DNA from: Candidatus Pacearchaeota archaeon | GTDB lineage: Archaea; Nanobdellota; Nanobdellia; Pacearchaeales; GW2011-AR1 | NCBI GenBank assembly: GCA_026395775.1 | Contig: JAPLYA010000038.1 | Location: 1 to 8,473 of the forward strand | DNA length: 8,473 bases | Direction of reading: 5' to 3' | In this document: in pieces, positions 1-3,668 of the stretch | Layout of the letters: every line of letters starts with the position of its first letter | How positions within the stretch are numbered: the first letter of the stretch is position 1 | Translations under genes and position numbers: made by a program | The notes under the pieces: model-generated | Seen by the model: the letters and a program-made list of their open reading frames with translations, nothing else | The model's database searches: none | Told to the model about the DNA's origin: nothing

Positions 1-110
1 ATGCTTTTTATTATAACCCCATTTTCAAATGCTTTCCATGGAGAAATAGACAATAAATCAAGAACTAAGACAACAATTAGAATCCAGATTCTTAAAGTAA
101 ATTTTACCAT
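1..110 (-). CDS. secD: Protein-export membrane protein SecD, N-terminal fragment
   Basis: An ATG at 110-108 opens a frame that stays open to the left edge (36 codons and 2 nt). It begins MVKFTLRIWILIVVLVLDLL, a short basic N-terminus followed by a hydrophobic helix, as expected for the first membrane segment of SecD. The start lies one base after the stop codon of secF (TAA at 114-112), so the two genes are a tightly coupled pair in the usual archaeal order, secF then secD. SecD and SecF form the accessory complex of the SecYE(beta) translocon that assists protein export. The gene is cut by the window edge, so none of the SecD signature regions are visible. The identification rests on position, the N-terminal helix and the partner gene. 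Confidence 0.8.
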   Translation of the reverse strand, partial: MVKFTLRIWILIVVLVLDLLSISPWKAFENGVIIKS

Positions 111-111
111 C

Positions 112-990
112 TTATTTTATCCCTTTCTTATCACAATACCATTTAATTATGCCGGCATTGGTTAACCAAGTGTTGATTATATCTGCGATTAAACCTAAAG
201 TAAGGATAAGAAATATTTGTCTAAAAGAATCTGGCAAACCAGAGAGAATAAAAAAGACCGGGATTACTGCTGCTAATGATGTTAATGTCATGATAATGCC
301 AGTCTTAAATGCGCCGTAAATTCTTTGATTTAAATTTCCTTCTTTCTTTTTTAAAGCTCTTGATGTTAGTAACAAATCTGTGTCAACACTATAGCCAATT
401 AACATTAAAAAAGCAGCTATTCCTGCTGCTGAAATTTTTACACCAAATGCGTTTAATAATGCAAGAGGCATGACTATGTCTGAAAAAGCTGCAAATATCA
501 CTGCTAGACATGGGATAAAAGTTCTAAATGAAAATGCGACTACCAATGACATTAGAATAAAAGAGATTATTAAAGCAATAATTAATTGCTTATAAAAATT
601 TACTGCAAGTACCGGACCGGTAAATTCTATACTGGAATTTCCTGATGTTAAATTGCCAACAATCTTTTCTATTTTTGGCTTTAGTTGGTCTGGAGTAGCT
701 GAACTTTCTATTACGAAAGAGCTTTGCTTGCCTGTTGTTATGTCTGTAATTTTTCTGAAAGTTATGTCTGAAAAATCTTTTTTCAATTCTGCCTCGATGG
801 CAGTAGTATCAAAATTCCCTATTAAAGAGATTGTTGTTCCACCTGACAGGGAAACATCTTTATTTATTATATCCCCATGCTTAGAATAAAATATCCCAAG
901 ATATACTAAAGAAATAATCATTAGAATTATGGGAATCATTAGAATTAGCTTATAATTCTTGTCGAACCAGTTCTTTTCTTGTGTTTCCAT
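112..990 (-). CDS. secF: Protein-export membrane protein SecF
   Basis: This 292-residue protein matches archaeal SecF in length and layout. A first transmembrane helix (about 16-34) is followed by an extracytoplasmic domain beginning with the conserved VSLSGGTTISL stretch (46-56). Five further helices lie between about 133 and 282. GYSVDTD at 199-205 is the hallmark of the fourth helix in the SecF family (bacterial versions carry GYSxNDT). SecDF works with the Sec translocon and is thought to use ion flow to pull exported proteins through. The start at 990 is preceded by a TATA-like TTTTTAAACC about 25 nt upstream, so the mRNA is probably leaderless. The same stretch directly follows tRNA-Gly. 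secD follows after one base. Confidence 0.95.
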   Translation of the reverse strand: METQEKNWFDKNYKLILMIPIILMIISLVYLGIFYSKHGDIINKDVSLSGGTTISLIGNFDTTAIEAELKKDFSDITFRKITDITTGKQSSFVIESSATPDQLKPKIEKIVGNLTSGNSSIEFTGPVLAVNFYKQLIIALIISFILMSLVVAFSFRTFIPCLAVIFAAFSDIVMPLALLNAFGVKISAAGIAAFLMLIGYSVDTDLLLTSRALKKKEGNLNQRIYGAFKTGIIMTLTSLAAVIPVFFILSGLPDSFRQIFLILTLGLIADIINTWLTNAGIIKWYCDKKGIK

Positions 991-1010
991 TTTTTAGCTT
1001 AGTTTTTTAG

Positions 1011-1020
1011 GGTTTAAAAA
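1011..1020 (-). promoter_or_regulatory. TATA-like element of secF, abutting tRNA-Gly 3' end
   Basis: On the minus strand the sequence TTTTTAAACC begins at the base right after the discriminator of tRNA-Gly and lies about 25 nt before the secF start codon, the expected spacing for a leaderless archaeal mRNA. The T-run may also help terminate the tRNA transcript, so one site may serve both jobs. This is inferred from spacing and composition only. Confidence 0.5.
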
Positions 1021-1091
1021 TGCGCCGACTGGGAGTTGAACCCAGGCCCACTACTTGGAAGGCAGTGATTCTACCGTTAAACCATCAGCGC
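1021..1091 (-). tRNA. tRNA-Gly(TCC)
   Basis: This 71-nt tRNA folds as a full cloverleaf. The acceptor stem GCGCTGA/TCGGCGC has one T-G pair, the discriminator is A, and no CCA is encoded. The anticodon loop is CTTCCAA, giving anticodon TCC (glycine GGA/GGG). The T arm is CTGGG TTCAACT CCCAG. The D arm contains the GG of the loop (GGTTTAACGG). A promoter with ACCTTTAAAAT lies about 26 nt upstream. secF follows on the same strand. Confidence 0.95.
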
Positions 1092-1112
1092 TCGAAAGTA
1101 TAAAAAATGATG

Positions 1113-1125
1113 TATTTTAAAGGTT
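1113..1125 (-). promoter_or_regulatory. BRE/TATA promoter of tRNA-Gly
   Basis: The minus-strand sequence AACCTTTAAAATA combines a purine-rich BRE-like lead with a TATA box centred about 26 nt before the first base of tRNA-Gly. This is the best-formed promoter in the window and the model used to judge the others. Confidence 0.7.
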
Positions 1126-1138
1126 TGCTATTCGAACA

Positions 1139-1213
1139 CGCGCCCGATAGGATTTGAACCTACGACACCGAAGTTAGGAACCTCGTGCTCTGTCCAGGCT
1201 GAGCTACGGGCGC
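1139..1213 (-). tRNA. tRNA-Arg(CCT)
   Basis: This 75-nt cloverleaf has a perfect 7-bp acceptor stem GCGCCCG/CGGGCGC with discriminator G and no encoded CCA. The D arm is GCTC...GAGC. The anticodon stem is CGAGG/CTTCG around the loop TTCCTAA, giving anticodon CCT (arginine AGG). The T arm is GTAGG TTCAAAT CCTAT. No TATA box lies at the usual distance from the mature 5' end. The nearest candidate (about 1291-1300, minus) would give a leader of about 55 nt that folds into the hairpin at 1219-1266. Confidence 0.95.
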
Positions 1214-1218
1214 TTTAC

Positions 1219-1266
1219 GCGACATACGTGATTAGCATCAACTAGCTAAGCGCACGTACAGGACGC
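1219..1266 (-). other. Hairpin in the 5' leader of tRNA-Arg
   Basis: Six pairs TACGTG/CACGTA (1225-1230 with 1253-1258) and five pairs TTAGC/GCTAA (1232-1236 with 1245-1249) stack into one hairpin with an internal loop of 1 against 3 nt and an 8-nt apical loop. A further three pairs GCG/CGC may close the base. It lies between the tRNA and its most likely TATA box (1291-1300). It could be a processed leader or a separate small RNA; no box C/D or ACA signature is convincing. Confidence 0.45.
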
Positions 1267-1334
1267 TTGTAATTTCAAGAACAAGACTGGTTAAAAATTT
1301 ATCTTATTTGTTAAATTGAGTATATTTGAGCGTT

Positions 1335-1449
1335 AAAAAATAAAACTATTCAGTAAACAAGTAAGGGGTGTTCTTTGGTTTGAAAAACAATTAACTCGCT
1401 GATGAACTCGATTACCAAGTATACAAAACAGCAGTTAGTATTTACCTCT
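1335..1449 (+). ncRNA. Copy A of a four-copy structured RNA family
   Basis: The copy begins with AAAATAAAACTATT-CAGTAAAC and ends with AAGTATACAAAACAGCAGTTAGTATTTACCTCT, interrupted by a divergent interior containing TTCTTTGG. The ends pair: TAAA with TTTA, then ACTA (1345-1348) with TAGT (1436-1439), then GTAAAC with GTATAC. Inside, GGGT (1366-1369) can pair with ACTC (1406-1409) where copy B has a different helix at the same place. It stands in tandem with copy B, with a period of about 129 nt. Both are antisense to the surrounding PIN and tRNA genes. I see no open reading frame of note. The family is not one I recognise. Confidence 0.6.
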
Positions 1450-1464
1450 TAATCTATTATCAGT

Positions 1465-1571
1465 AAAAATAAAACTAATTTTGTATAAAGAGTAATTGTA
1501 TTCTTTGGCTTAATTAATCAAACCGATGAGAACAATTGTCAAGTATACAAAAGCGAAGCTTATTATTTAAC
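1465..1571 (+). ncRNA. Copy B of the structured RNA family (divergent 3' end)
   Basis: It is aligned to copy A along its whole length, including the interior (GTATTCTTTGGCTT against GTGTTCTTTGGTTT), so A and B are probably a tandem duplication. It has TTGTATA (1481-1487) perfectly complementary to TATACAA (1544-1550) and AATTGT (1494-1499) complementary to ACAATT (1532-1537). The tail TATTTAACAAC has lost the ACCTCT ending kept by the other three copies, so this may be a decaying copy. It ends 12 nt before the stop codon of the convergent PIN gene. Confidence 0.55.
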
Positions 1572-1582
1572 AACAAAATGAT

Positions 1583-2083
1583 CTATCTTTTCCAGAACCA
1601 AAAGCCTTTTTTTTCGCGTTTGGTTTTTGACTTTAGGAATAGAACTTTCAGGCCATATGCTTGGGAAGATTTTGCTTGAACTAAATCTGACGTAATTAAA
1701 GTTGCGTTATTTTCTCTTGCAATATCTCTTATTAAAGCATCTATCTCGCCAGATTTTGCAAACTTAATCTGCATTTCATTTGGCCTTAAACCTTGAAAAT
1801 AGATGTTTATTTGTTTAAATACATGAAGCTTAGCTATTTCTTCTAAACCTATAAATCCCGAATCGATGCTTTTATTAGCAAGATTCTCCAATTCTGCCAT
1901 TACCGCATTTGGAATTATAAATTTGCCTTTCAAGCCTTTTTTTATTAGACCTGGAATGAATTTGTTTATTATTGAAGAGGTGTCAACTACATAGGTTTCT
2001 GGCTTGAAAGAAATTTTTCTGTTTAAACTTCTTCTTGCTTTGCTTCTTATTTCTTGACGATTTGATTTTTTTCTTTTGAACAT
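1583..2083 (-). CDS. Stand-alone PIN-domain ribonuclease, COG1855-like
   Basis: This 166-residue protein has a very basic N-terminus (1-28) followed by a PIN domain at about 30-150. The four acidic positions of the active site are present: D34 (VVDTSSII), E64 (AELE), D115 (GEIDALIRDIA) and D133 (LITSDLVQA). PIN domains are Mg/Mn-dependent RNases. The stretches GFIGLEEI, GEIDALIRDIA and TLITSDLVQA resemble the N-terminal PIN domain of the archaeal PIN-KH-ATPase family (COG1855). No ATPase or KH region follows, and the C-terminus (KKGFWFWKR) is short. I start it at ATG 2083; the frame is open further upstream only because it runs through tRNA-Leu. It begins 5 nt after that tRNA. No antitoxin gene adjoins it, so VapC-type toxin is unlikely but not excluded. 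Confidence 0.85.
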   Translation of the reverse strand: MFKRKKSNRQEIRSKARRSLNRKISFKPETYVVDTSSIINKFIPGLIKKGLKGKFIIPNAVMAELENLANKSIDSGFIGLEEIAKLHVFKQINIYFQGLRPNEMQIKFAKSGEIDALIRDIARENNATLITSDLVQAKSSQAYGLKVLFLKSKTKREKKGFWFWKR

Positions 2084-2088
2084 TTTTA

Positions 2089-2186
2089 TGCGGGAGGTAG
2101 GGTTCGAACCTACGCAGGCACTAAGCCACAACGTTTCTTAAATCTTCTCTTGAGCGTTGCCCGTTTGACCACTCCGGCACCCCCGC
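2089..2186 (-). tRNA. tRNA-Leu(CAA) with a 14-nt intron
   Basis: This is a type II tRNA. The acceptor stem is GCGGGGG/CTCCCGC with discriminator A and no encoded CCA, and the T arm is GTAGG TTCGAAC CCTAC. A long variable arm contains GGC/GCC. The anticodon stem CAACG/CGTTG is perfect but encloses 21 nt instead of 7. Placing a 14-nt intron (AGAAGATTTAAGAA, 2135-2148) after position 37 restores the loop CTCAAGA with anticodon CAA (leucine UUG). This is the canonical 37/38 intron site in archaea, removed by the tRNA splicing endonuclease. The spliced length is 84 nt. The PIN gene starts 5 nt downstream on the same strand. Confidence 0.95.
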
Positions 2187-2189
2187 CGA

Positions 2190-2233
2190 GGAAGTTTGAT
2201 TGACAAAATTTTGTTATCTGCAAACGAACTTCC
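2190..2233 (-). other. Hairpin in the 5' leader of tRNA-Leu
   Basis: GGAAGTTTG (2190-2198) pairs with CAAACGAACTTCC (2221-2233), giving nine pairs with a 4-nt bulge on one side. The loop holds a perfect 12-bp palindrome ACAAAATTTTGT (2203-2214). It lies just 5' of mature tRNA-Leu and begins where transcription from the upstream TATA box is expected, so it probably forms in the precursor. Its role is unknown. Confidence 0.5.
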
Positions 2234-2257
2234 GAGTACTATTTTACTTAGAAATAG

Positions 2258-2268
2258 GGTATTTAAAA
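2258..2268 (-). promoter_or_regulatory. Candidate TATA box of tRNA-Leu and the PIN gene
   Basis: On the minus strand TTTAAATA is centred near 2263, predicting transcription from about 2238, immediately before the leader hairpin. A weaker AT-rich candidate lies at 2241-2250. No other TATA box is available for the PIN gene, whose upstream 25 nt is the tRNA body. Confidence 0.45.
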
Positions 2269-2288
2269 AATTATCATCAGCTAAACAT

Positions 2289-2318
2289 AAGCCTTAAATA
2301 GCCTTATAGCCTTAAATA
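2289..2318 (+). promoter_or_regulatory. Triplicated TATA-like promoter units upstream of the DUF378 gene
   Basis: Three head-to-tail units of 10, 8 and 10 bp are present: GCCTTAAATA, GCCTTATA, GCCTTAAATA. Each resembles the CCTT(T)AAA(T)A core seen before tRNA-Gly. Transcription from them would start about 8 bp apart and give a short leader with the strong SD at 2333-2339. Confidence 0.5.
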
Positions 2319-2343
2319 AACAATAGATTGAAAGGAGGTTAAA

Positions 2344-2535
2344 ATGGCAAAAAGCGTTATTGATGTTATTGCACTTATTTTAGTTATAATTGGCGCAATC
2401 AACTGGGGCTTAATAGGCTTAAATTTGGGAAATGTTGTCGAAGCCATAATTGGAACAGGTGTAGTAACAACAATTGTCTATATCTTAGTTGGAGTAGCGG
2501 GTTTATGGACAATTTACTTGGCTGCTAAGAAATAA
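2344..2535 (+). CDS. DUF378 family small membrane protein
   Basis: This 63-residue protein has two transmembrane helices (about 5-27 and 40-60) joined by a short turn and a C-terminal AAKK. The motif INWGLIGL at 19-26 marks the DUF378 family (bacterial YuzA-like), whose function is not established. The start is well supported: AAAGGAGGT lies at 2331-2339 with a 4-nt gap to the ATG, the best Shine-Dalgarno sequence in the window, in contrast to the leaderless starts of several neighbours. It stands alone on the plus strand between tRNA-Leu and the convergent 5S gene, behind three TATA-like units and before a T-rich tract. The strong promoter and ribosome site suggest high expression (inference). 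Confidence 0.9.
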   Translation: MAKSVIDVIALILVIIGAINWGLIGLNLGNVVEAIIGTGVVTTIVYILVGVAGLWTIYLAAKK

Positions 2536-2539
2536 GCTG

Positions 2540-2577
2540 ATTTTTATTTTTTCTAATTCTTTTTTATATTTTTTTGA
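2540..2577 (+). terminator. T-rich terminator tract after the DUF378 gene
   Basis: Three runs of five to seven T residues follow the stop codon within 40 nt, the form archaeal intrinsic termination usually takes. The last part (TTTATATT near 2563) could also serve as a TATA box about 25 nt before RNA copy C. Confidence 0.5.
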
Positions 2578-2591
2578 TTATTCTTTGTTGA

Positions 2592-2708
2592 TAAAAATAA
2601 AGCTGTTTCAGTAAACCTTTTAATTAAGTTCATTGGCGTGATAAATTGTAGCCTTAAATTTTGAAAACCCTCGTCAAGTAAACAAAACGAAGTTAGTGTT
2701 TTACCTCT
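2592..2708 (+). ncRNA. Copy C of the structured RNA family
   Basis: The 5' end AAAATAAAGCTGTTTCAG differs from copy D (AAAATAAAACTATTTCAG) by two A-to-G changes. Their partners in the 3' arm (TAGT, 2694-2697) are unchanged, so GCTG (2602-2605) still pairs through G-U wobbles. This works only if the plus strand is the RNA. TTTC (2606-2609) pairs with GAAG (2689-2692). The interior contains TTCATTGG, matching the TTGG element of the other copies. The tail is GTTTTACCTCT. It lies between the convergent DUF378 and 5S genes, with a possible TATA at about 2563-2571. Confidence 0.6.
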
Positions 2709-2767
2709 GAATTATTGCCCGAGAATTTATTTTATTTGTGATACTTATATTATAAATTAACCCTAAT

Positions 2768-2774
2768 AAAAAAA
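2768..2774 (-). terminator. Poly-T terminator of the 5S gene
   Basis: On the minus strand a run of seven T follows the closing stem of 5S rRNA after about two bases, as expected for archaeal termination. Confidence 0.65.
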
Positions 2775-2890
2775 GGTAAGACGACTTTATGTGTTCCCAC
2801 CTTGTAGGGCAGTACAGGCATAAACGTAGCAAGCTTAACTTCTGAGGTCGGAATGGGATCAGGTGTGACCAAGCTACTATGGCCGTCTCA
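2775..2890 (-). rRNA. rrf: 5S ribosomal RNA
   Basis: The minus strand reads as 5S rRNA. It has the universal core CACCTGATCCCATTCCGA followed by CTCAGAAGTTAAGC, and the helix GTAGC...GCTAC. The closing stem TGAGACGGC (2890-2882) pairs with GTCGTCTTA (2785-2777) over nine pairs including two G-T. The length of about 115 nt is slightly short for 5S. One position usually A is C (CCGACCTC against CCGAACTC). The ends are placed to within a few bases. No 16S or 23S gene adjoins it in the window, so this 5S gene is unlinked on both sides, and it has its own promoter shared with rnp4. Confidence 0.93.
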
Positions 2891-2910
2891 GAAATCTAGA
2901 GAACGGGGGG

Positions 2911-2920
2911 TTTTTAAAGT
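2911..2920. promoter_or_regulatory. Shared symmetric TATA box for 5S rRNA and rnp4
   Basis: The palindrome TTTAAA (2913-2918) lies 24-26 nt from both the first base of 5S rRNA on the minus strand (2890) and the ATG of rnp4 on the plus strand (2940). It reads TTTTTAAAG one way and CTTTAAAAA the other. It is the only TATA-like sequence in the 49-nt gap, so both genes very probably use it. Confidence 0.65.
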
Positions 2921-2939
2921 TTATGATTCTCTTATTTTT

Positions 2940-3194
2940 ATGAAACTAAATAAAAACCAAGCACAAGAAAAGATTGAAGAATTTTTCTCAAACTTGGAAA
3001 ATAAAACTCCAGAACAAGTGAGAAAAATAAAGAAACTTGCTATGACTTATAATATTAAGTTAAAGAATAAGAGAAAGCTTTTCTGCCAGGAGTGCTATTT
3101 TACTAAGCTTAAAACTTTGGGAATAAAGAATAAAGTTAAGAGAGTTAGGTGTTTGAATTGTTCTAGAATTTATAGATGGAAGGCAAAGGATTAA
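2940..3194 (+). CDS. rnp4: Ribonuclease P protein component 4 (Rpp21/RPR2 family)
   Basis: This 84-residue protein has a helical basic N-terminus (residues 1-45) and a zinc ribbon formed by C49xxC52 and C71xxC74, the four-cysteine layout of archaeal Rpp21 (RPR2). The intervening basic stretch (TLGIKNKVKRVR) and the tail NCSRIYRW also fit. It is a subunit of RNase P, which cuts the 5' leader off pre-tRNAs, and pairs with Rpp29 on the RNA. I start it at ATG 2940. An open frame continues upstream only through the antisense of 5S rRNA. The TATA box lies about 25 nt before the ATG, so the mRNA is probably leaderless. It is slightly shorter than typical homologues. Confidence 0.85.
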   Translation: MKLNKNQAQEKIEEFFSNLENKTPEQVRKIKKLAMTYNIKLKNKRKLFCQECYFTKLKTLGIKNKVKRVRCLNCSRIYRWKAKD

Positions 3195-3217
3195 TGCCCC
3201 ACGAGGATTTGAACCTA
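3195..3217 (-). pseudogene. Orphan tRNA 3'-end fragment (T arm and acceptor strand)
   Basis: The minus strand reads GTAGGTTCAAATCC followed by TCGTGGGGCA, that is a T loop with flanking stem and a 3' acceptor strand. The 15 bases at the T arm are identical to those of tRNA-Arg in this window. No matching 5' acceptor (TGCCCCA or GCCCCAC) or D arm occurs at the right distance, and the T stem keeps only three of five pairs, so this is not a working tRNA. It fills nearly the whole gap between the convergent ends of rnp4 and rpoN. Confidence 0.5.
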
Positions 3218-3220
3218 CTC

Positions 3221-3418
3221 TTAGAACTTCTTGAACTTACTTATTTCTTCAATTAGATCCACTTGGCCTAGAAATACTGCTCGGCAGCAATATCTTTCTA
3301 CACCTAACTCATCTAAAACCTTGCCTGCTTCTTCACCTTTTGCTGTTCGCTCTTTATATTCAGCCCATAAGTGTGCGATGGGCTTCCCGCATGAAAAGCA
3401 AGAAATTGGGATAATCAT
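3221..3418 (-). CDS. rpoN: DNA-directed RNA polymerase subunit N
   Basis: This 65-residue protein matches archaeal RpoN (eukaryotic Rpb10) along its length. It begins MIIPISCFSCGKPIAHLW with the zinc ligands C7 and C10, followed by LDELGVERYCCRAVFL with C44 and C45. It closes with DLIEEISKF. RpoN sits in the polymerase assembly platform with subunits D, L and P. The start is followed at once by the family-specific IPISCFSCG, and the TATA box TTTATAAA is centred 25 nt upstream, so the mRNA is leaderless. In many archaea rpoN lies in an operon with ribosomal proteins (S9, L13) and RpoK. Here it is alone, convergent with rnp4. Confidence 0.96.
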   Translation of the reverse strand: MIIPISCFSCGKPIAHLWAEYKERTAKGEEAGKVLDELGVERYCCRAVFLGQVDLIEEISKFKKF

Positions 3419-3439
3419 AGTAATCCAGATAAAATAAGG

Positions 3440-3447
3440 TTTATAAA
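3440..3447. promoter_or_regulatory. Palindromic TATA box of rpoN, possibly also of RNA copy D
   Basis: TTTATAAA is a perfect palindrome centred 25 nt before the rpoN ATG on the minus strand. Read on the plus strand it would start transcription near 3469, just before RNA copy D. Use in the second direction is only inferred. Confidence 0.55.
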
Positions 3448-3448
3448 G

Positions 3449-3478
3449 CTTATCCTCTCGCCTTTGGCTCGAGATAAG
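3449..3478. other. Hairpin between the rpoN promoter and RNA copy D
   Basis: CTTAT and CTCG (3449-3460, with a 3-nt bulge) pair with CGAGATAAG (3470-3478). Two inner CC/GG pairs are possible in the 9-nt loop. It is specific to copy D and is not found before the other three copies. Confidence 0.4.
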
Positions 3479-3484
3479 ATTTGG

Positions 3485-3595
3485 TAAAATAAAACTATTT
3501 CAGTATACTTAACATTCAAAGCCGATTGGTTGTTTAATTGACACCATTGCTTGCATAATTAAAAAGTTGACAAAAAGAAGTTAGTAATTACCTCT
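3485..3595 (+). ncRNA. Copy D of the structured RNA family
   Basis: It begins AAAATAAAACTATTTCAG and ends GAAGTTAGTAATTACCTCT. ACTA (3494-3497) pairs with TAGT (3582-3585), and TTTC (3498-3501) pairs with GAAG (3577-3580) with one bulged T, the same helix as in copy C. The interior holds GATTGGTTG, matching the shared TTGG. It also has its own helix CAAAGC/GCTTG, different in sequence from the other copies. It sits between the divergent rpoN and ABC ATPase genes. Confidence 0.6.
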
Positions 3596-3606
3596 CAGCA
3601 TCACAA

Positions 3607-3619
3607 GCTATTTAAAGTC
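3607..3619 (+). promoter_or_regulatory. Candidate promoter of the ABC ATPase gene
   Basis: GCTATTTAAAGTC contains a TATA box predicting a start near 3638, about 30 nt before the chosen ATG and close to the first of two ribosome-site repeats. Read on the minus strand, TTTAAATA would point toward copy D, but the pairing evidence favours the plus strand for that RNA. Confidence 0.45.
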
Positions 3620-3635
3620 AAAAATCAAGAGTTTA

Positions 3636-3659
3636 TAGAGGTGATTTCTAGAGGTGATT
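3636..3659 (+). repeat. Duplicated Shine-Dalgarno-like unit before the ABC ATPase
   Basis: TAGAGGTGATT occurs twice, at 3636-3646 and 3649-3659, with a 13-bp period. GAGGTGAT is complementary to the usual 16S rRNA 3' end. The first copy is spaced for a GTG start at 3654, which lies inside the second copy. The second copy, or the following GAGGG (3660-3664), is spaced for the ATG at 3669. Confidence 0.6.
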
Positions 3660-3668
3660 GAGGGAAAA

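Noticed and set aside
653..889. Plus-strand open frame antisense to secF
   Set aside because: It lies inside a clear secF gene and shows no ribosome site or family pattern. The same holds for the antisense frames at 6510-6710, 7261-7467 and 8207-8422 and for the plus-strand frame over rpoN.
1583..2083. PIN protein as a VapC toxin
   Set aside because: There is no small antitoxin gene next to it; the neighbour upstream is a tRNA, and its internal motifs fit the COG1855 PIN domain better.
2084..2131. N-terminal extension of the PIN protein reading frame
   Set aside because: It runs through the T arm and variable arm of tRNA-Leu; the ATG at 2083 is the first one outside the tRNA.
2853..2939. 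N-terminal extension of the RNase P protein 4 reading frame
   Set aside because: It reads through the antisense of 5S rRNA and the shared promoter; the family match starts after ATG 2940.
3195..3290. A complete tRNA overlapping the 3' end of rpoN
   Set aside because: No 5' acceptor strand or D arm complements the 3' end at any plausible distance, even allowing an intron.
1335..3595. The four repeats as a CRISPR array or as box C/D guide RNAs
   Set aside because: The units are about 110 nt, spread among genes and not regularly spaced. GATGA-like boxes appear in A and B only, without a matching CTGA box.
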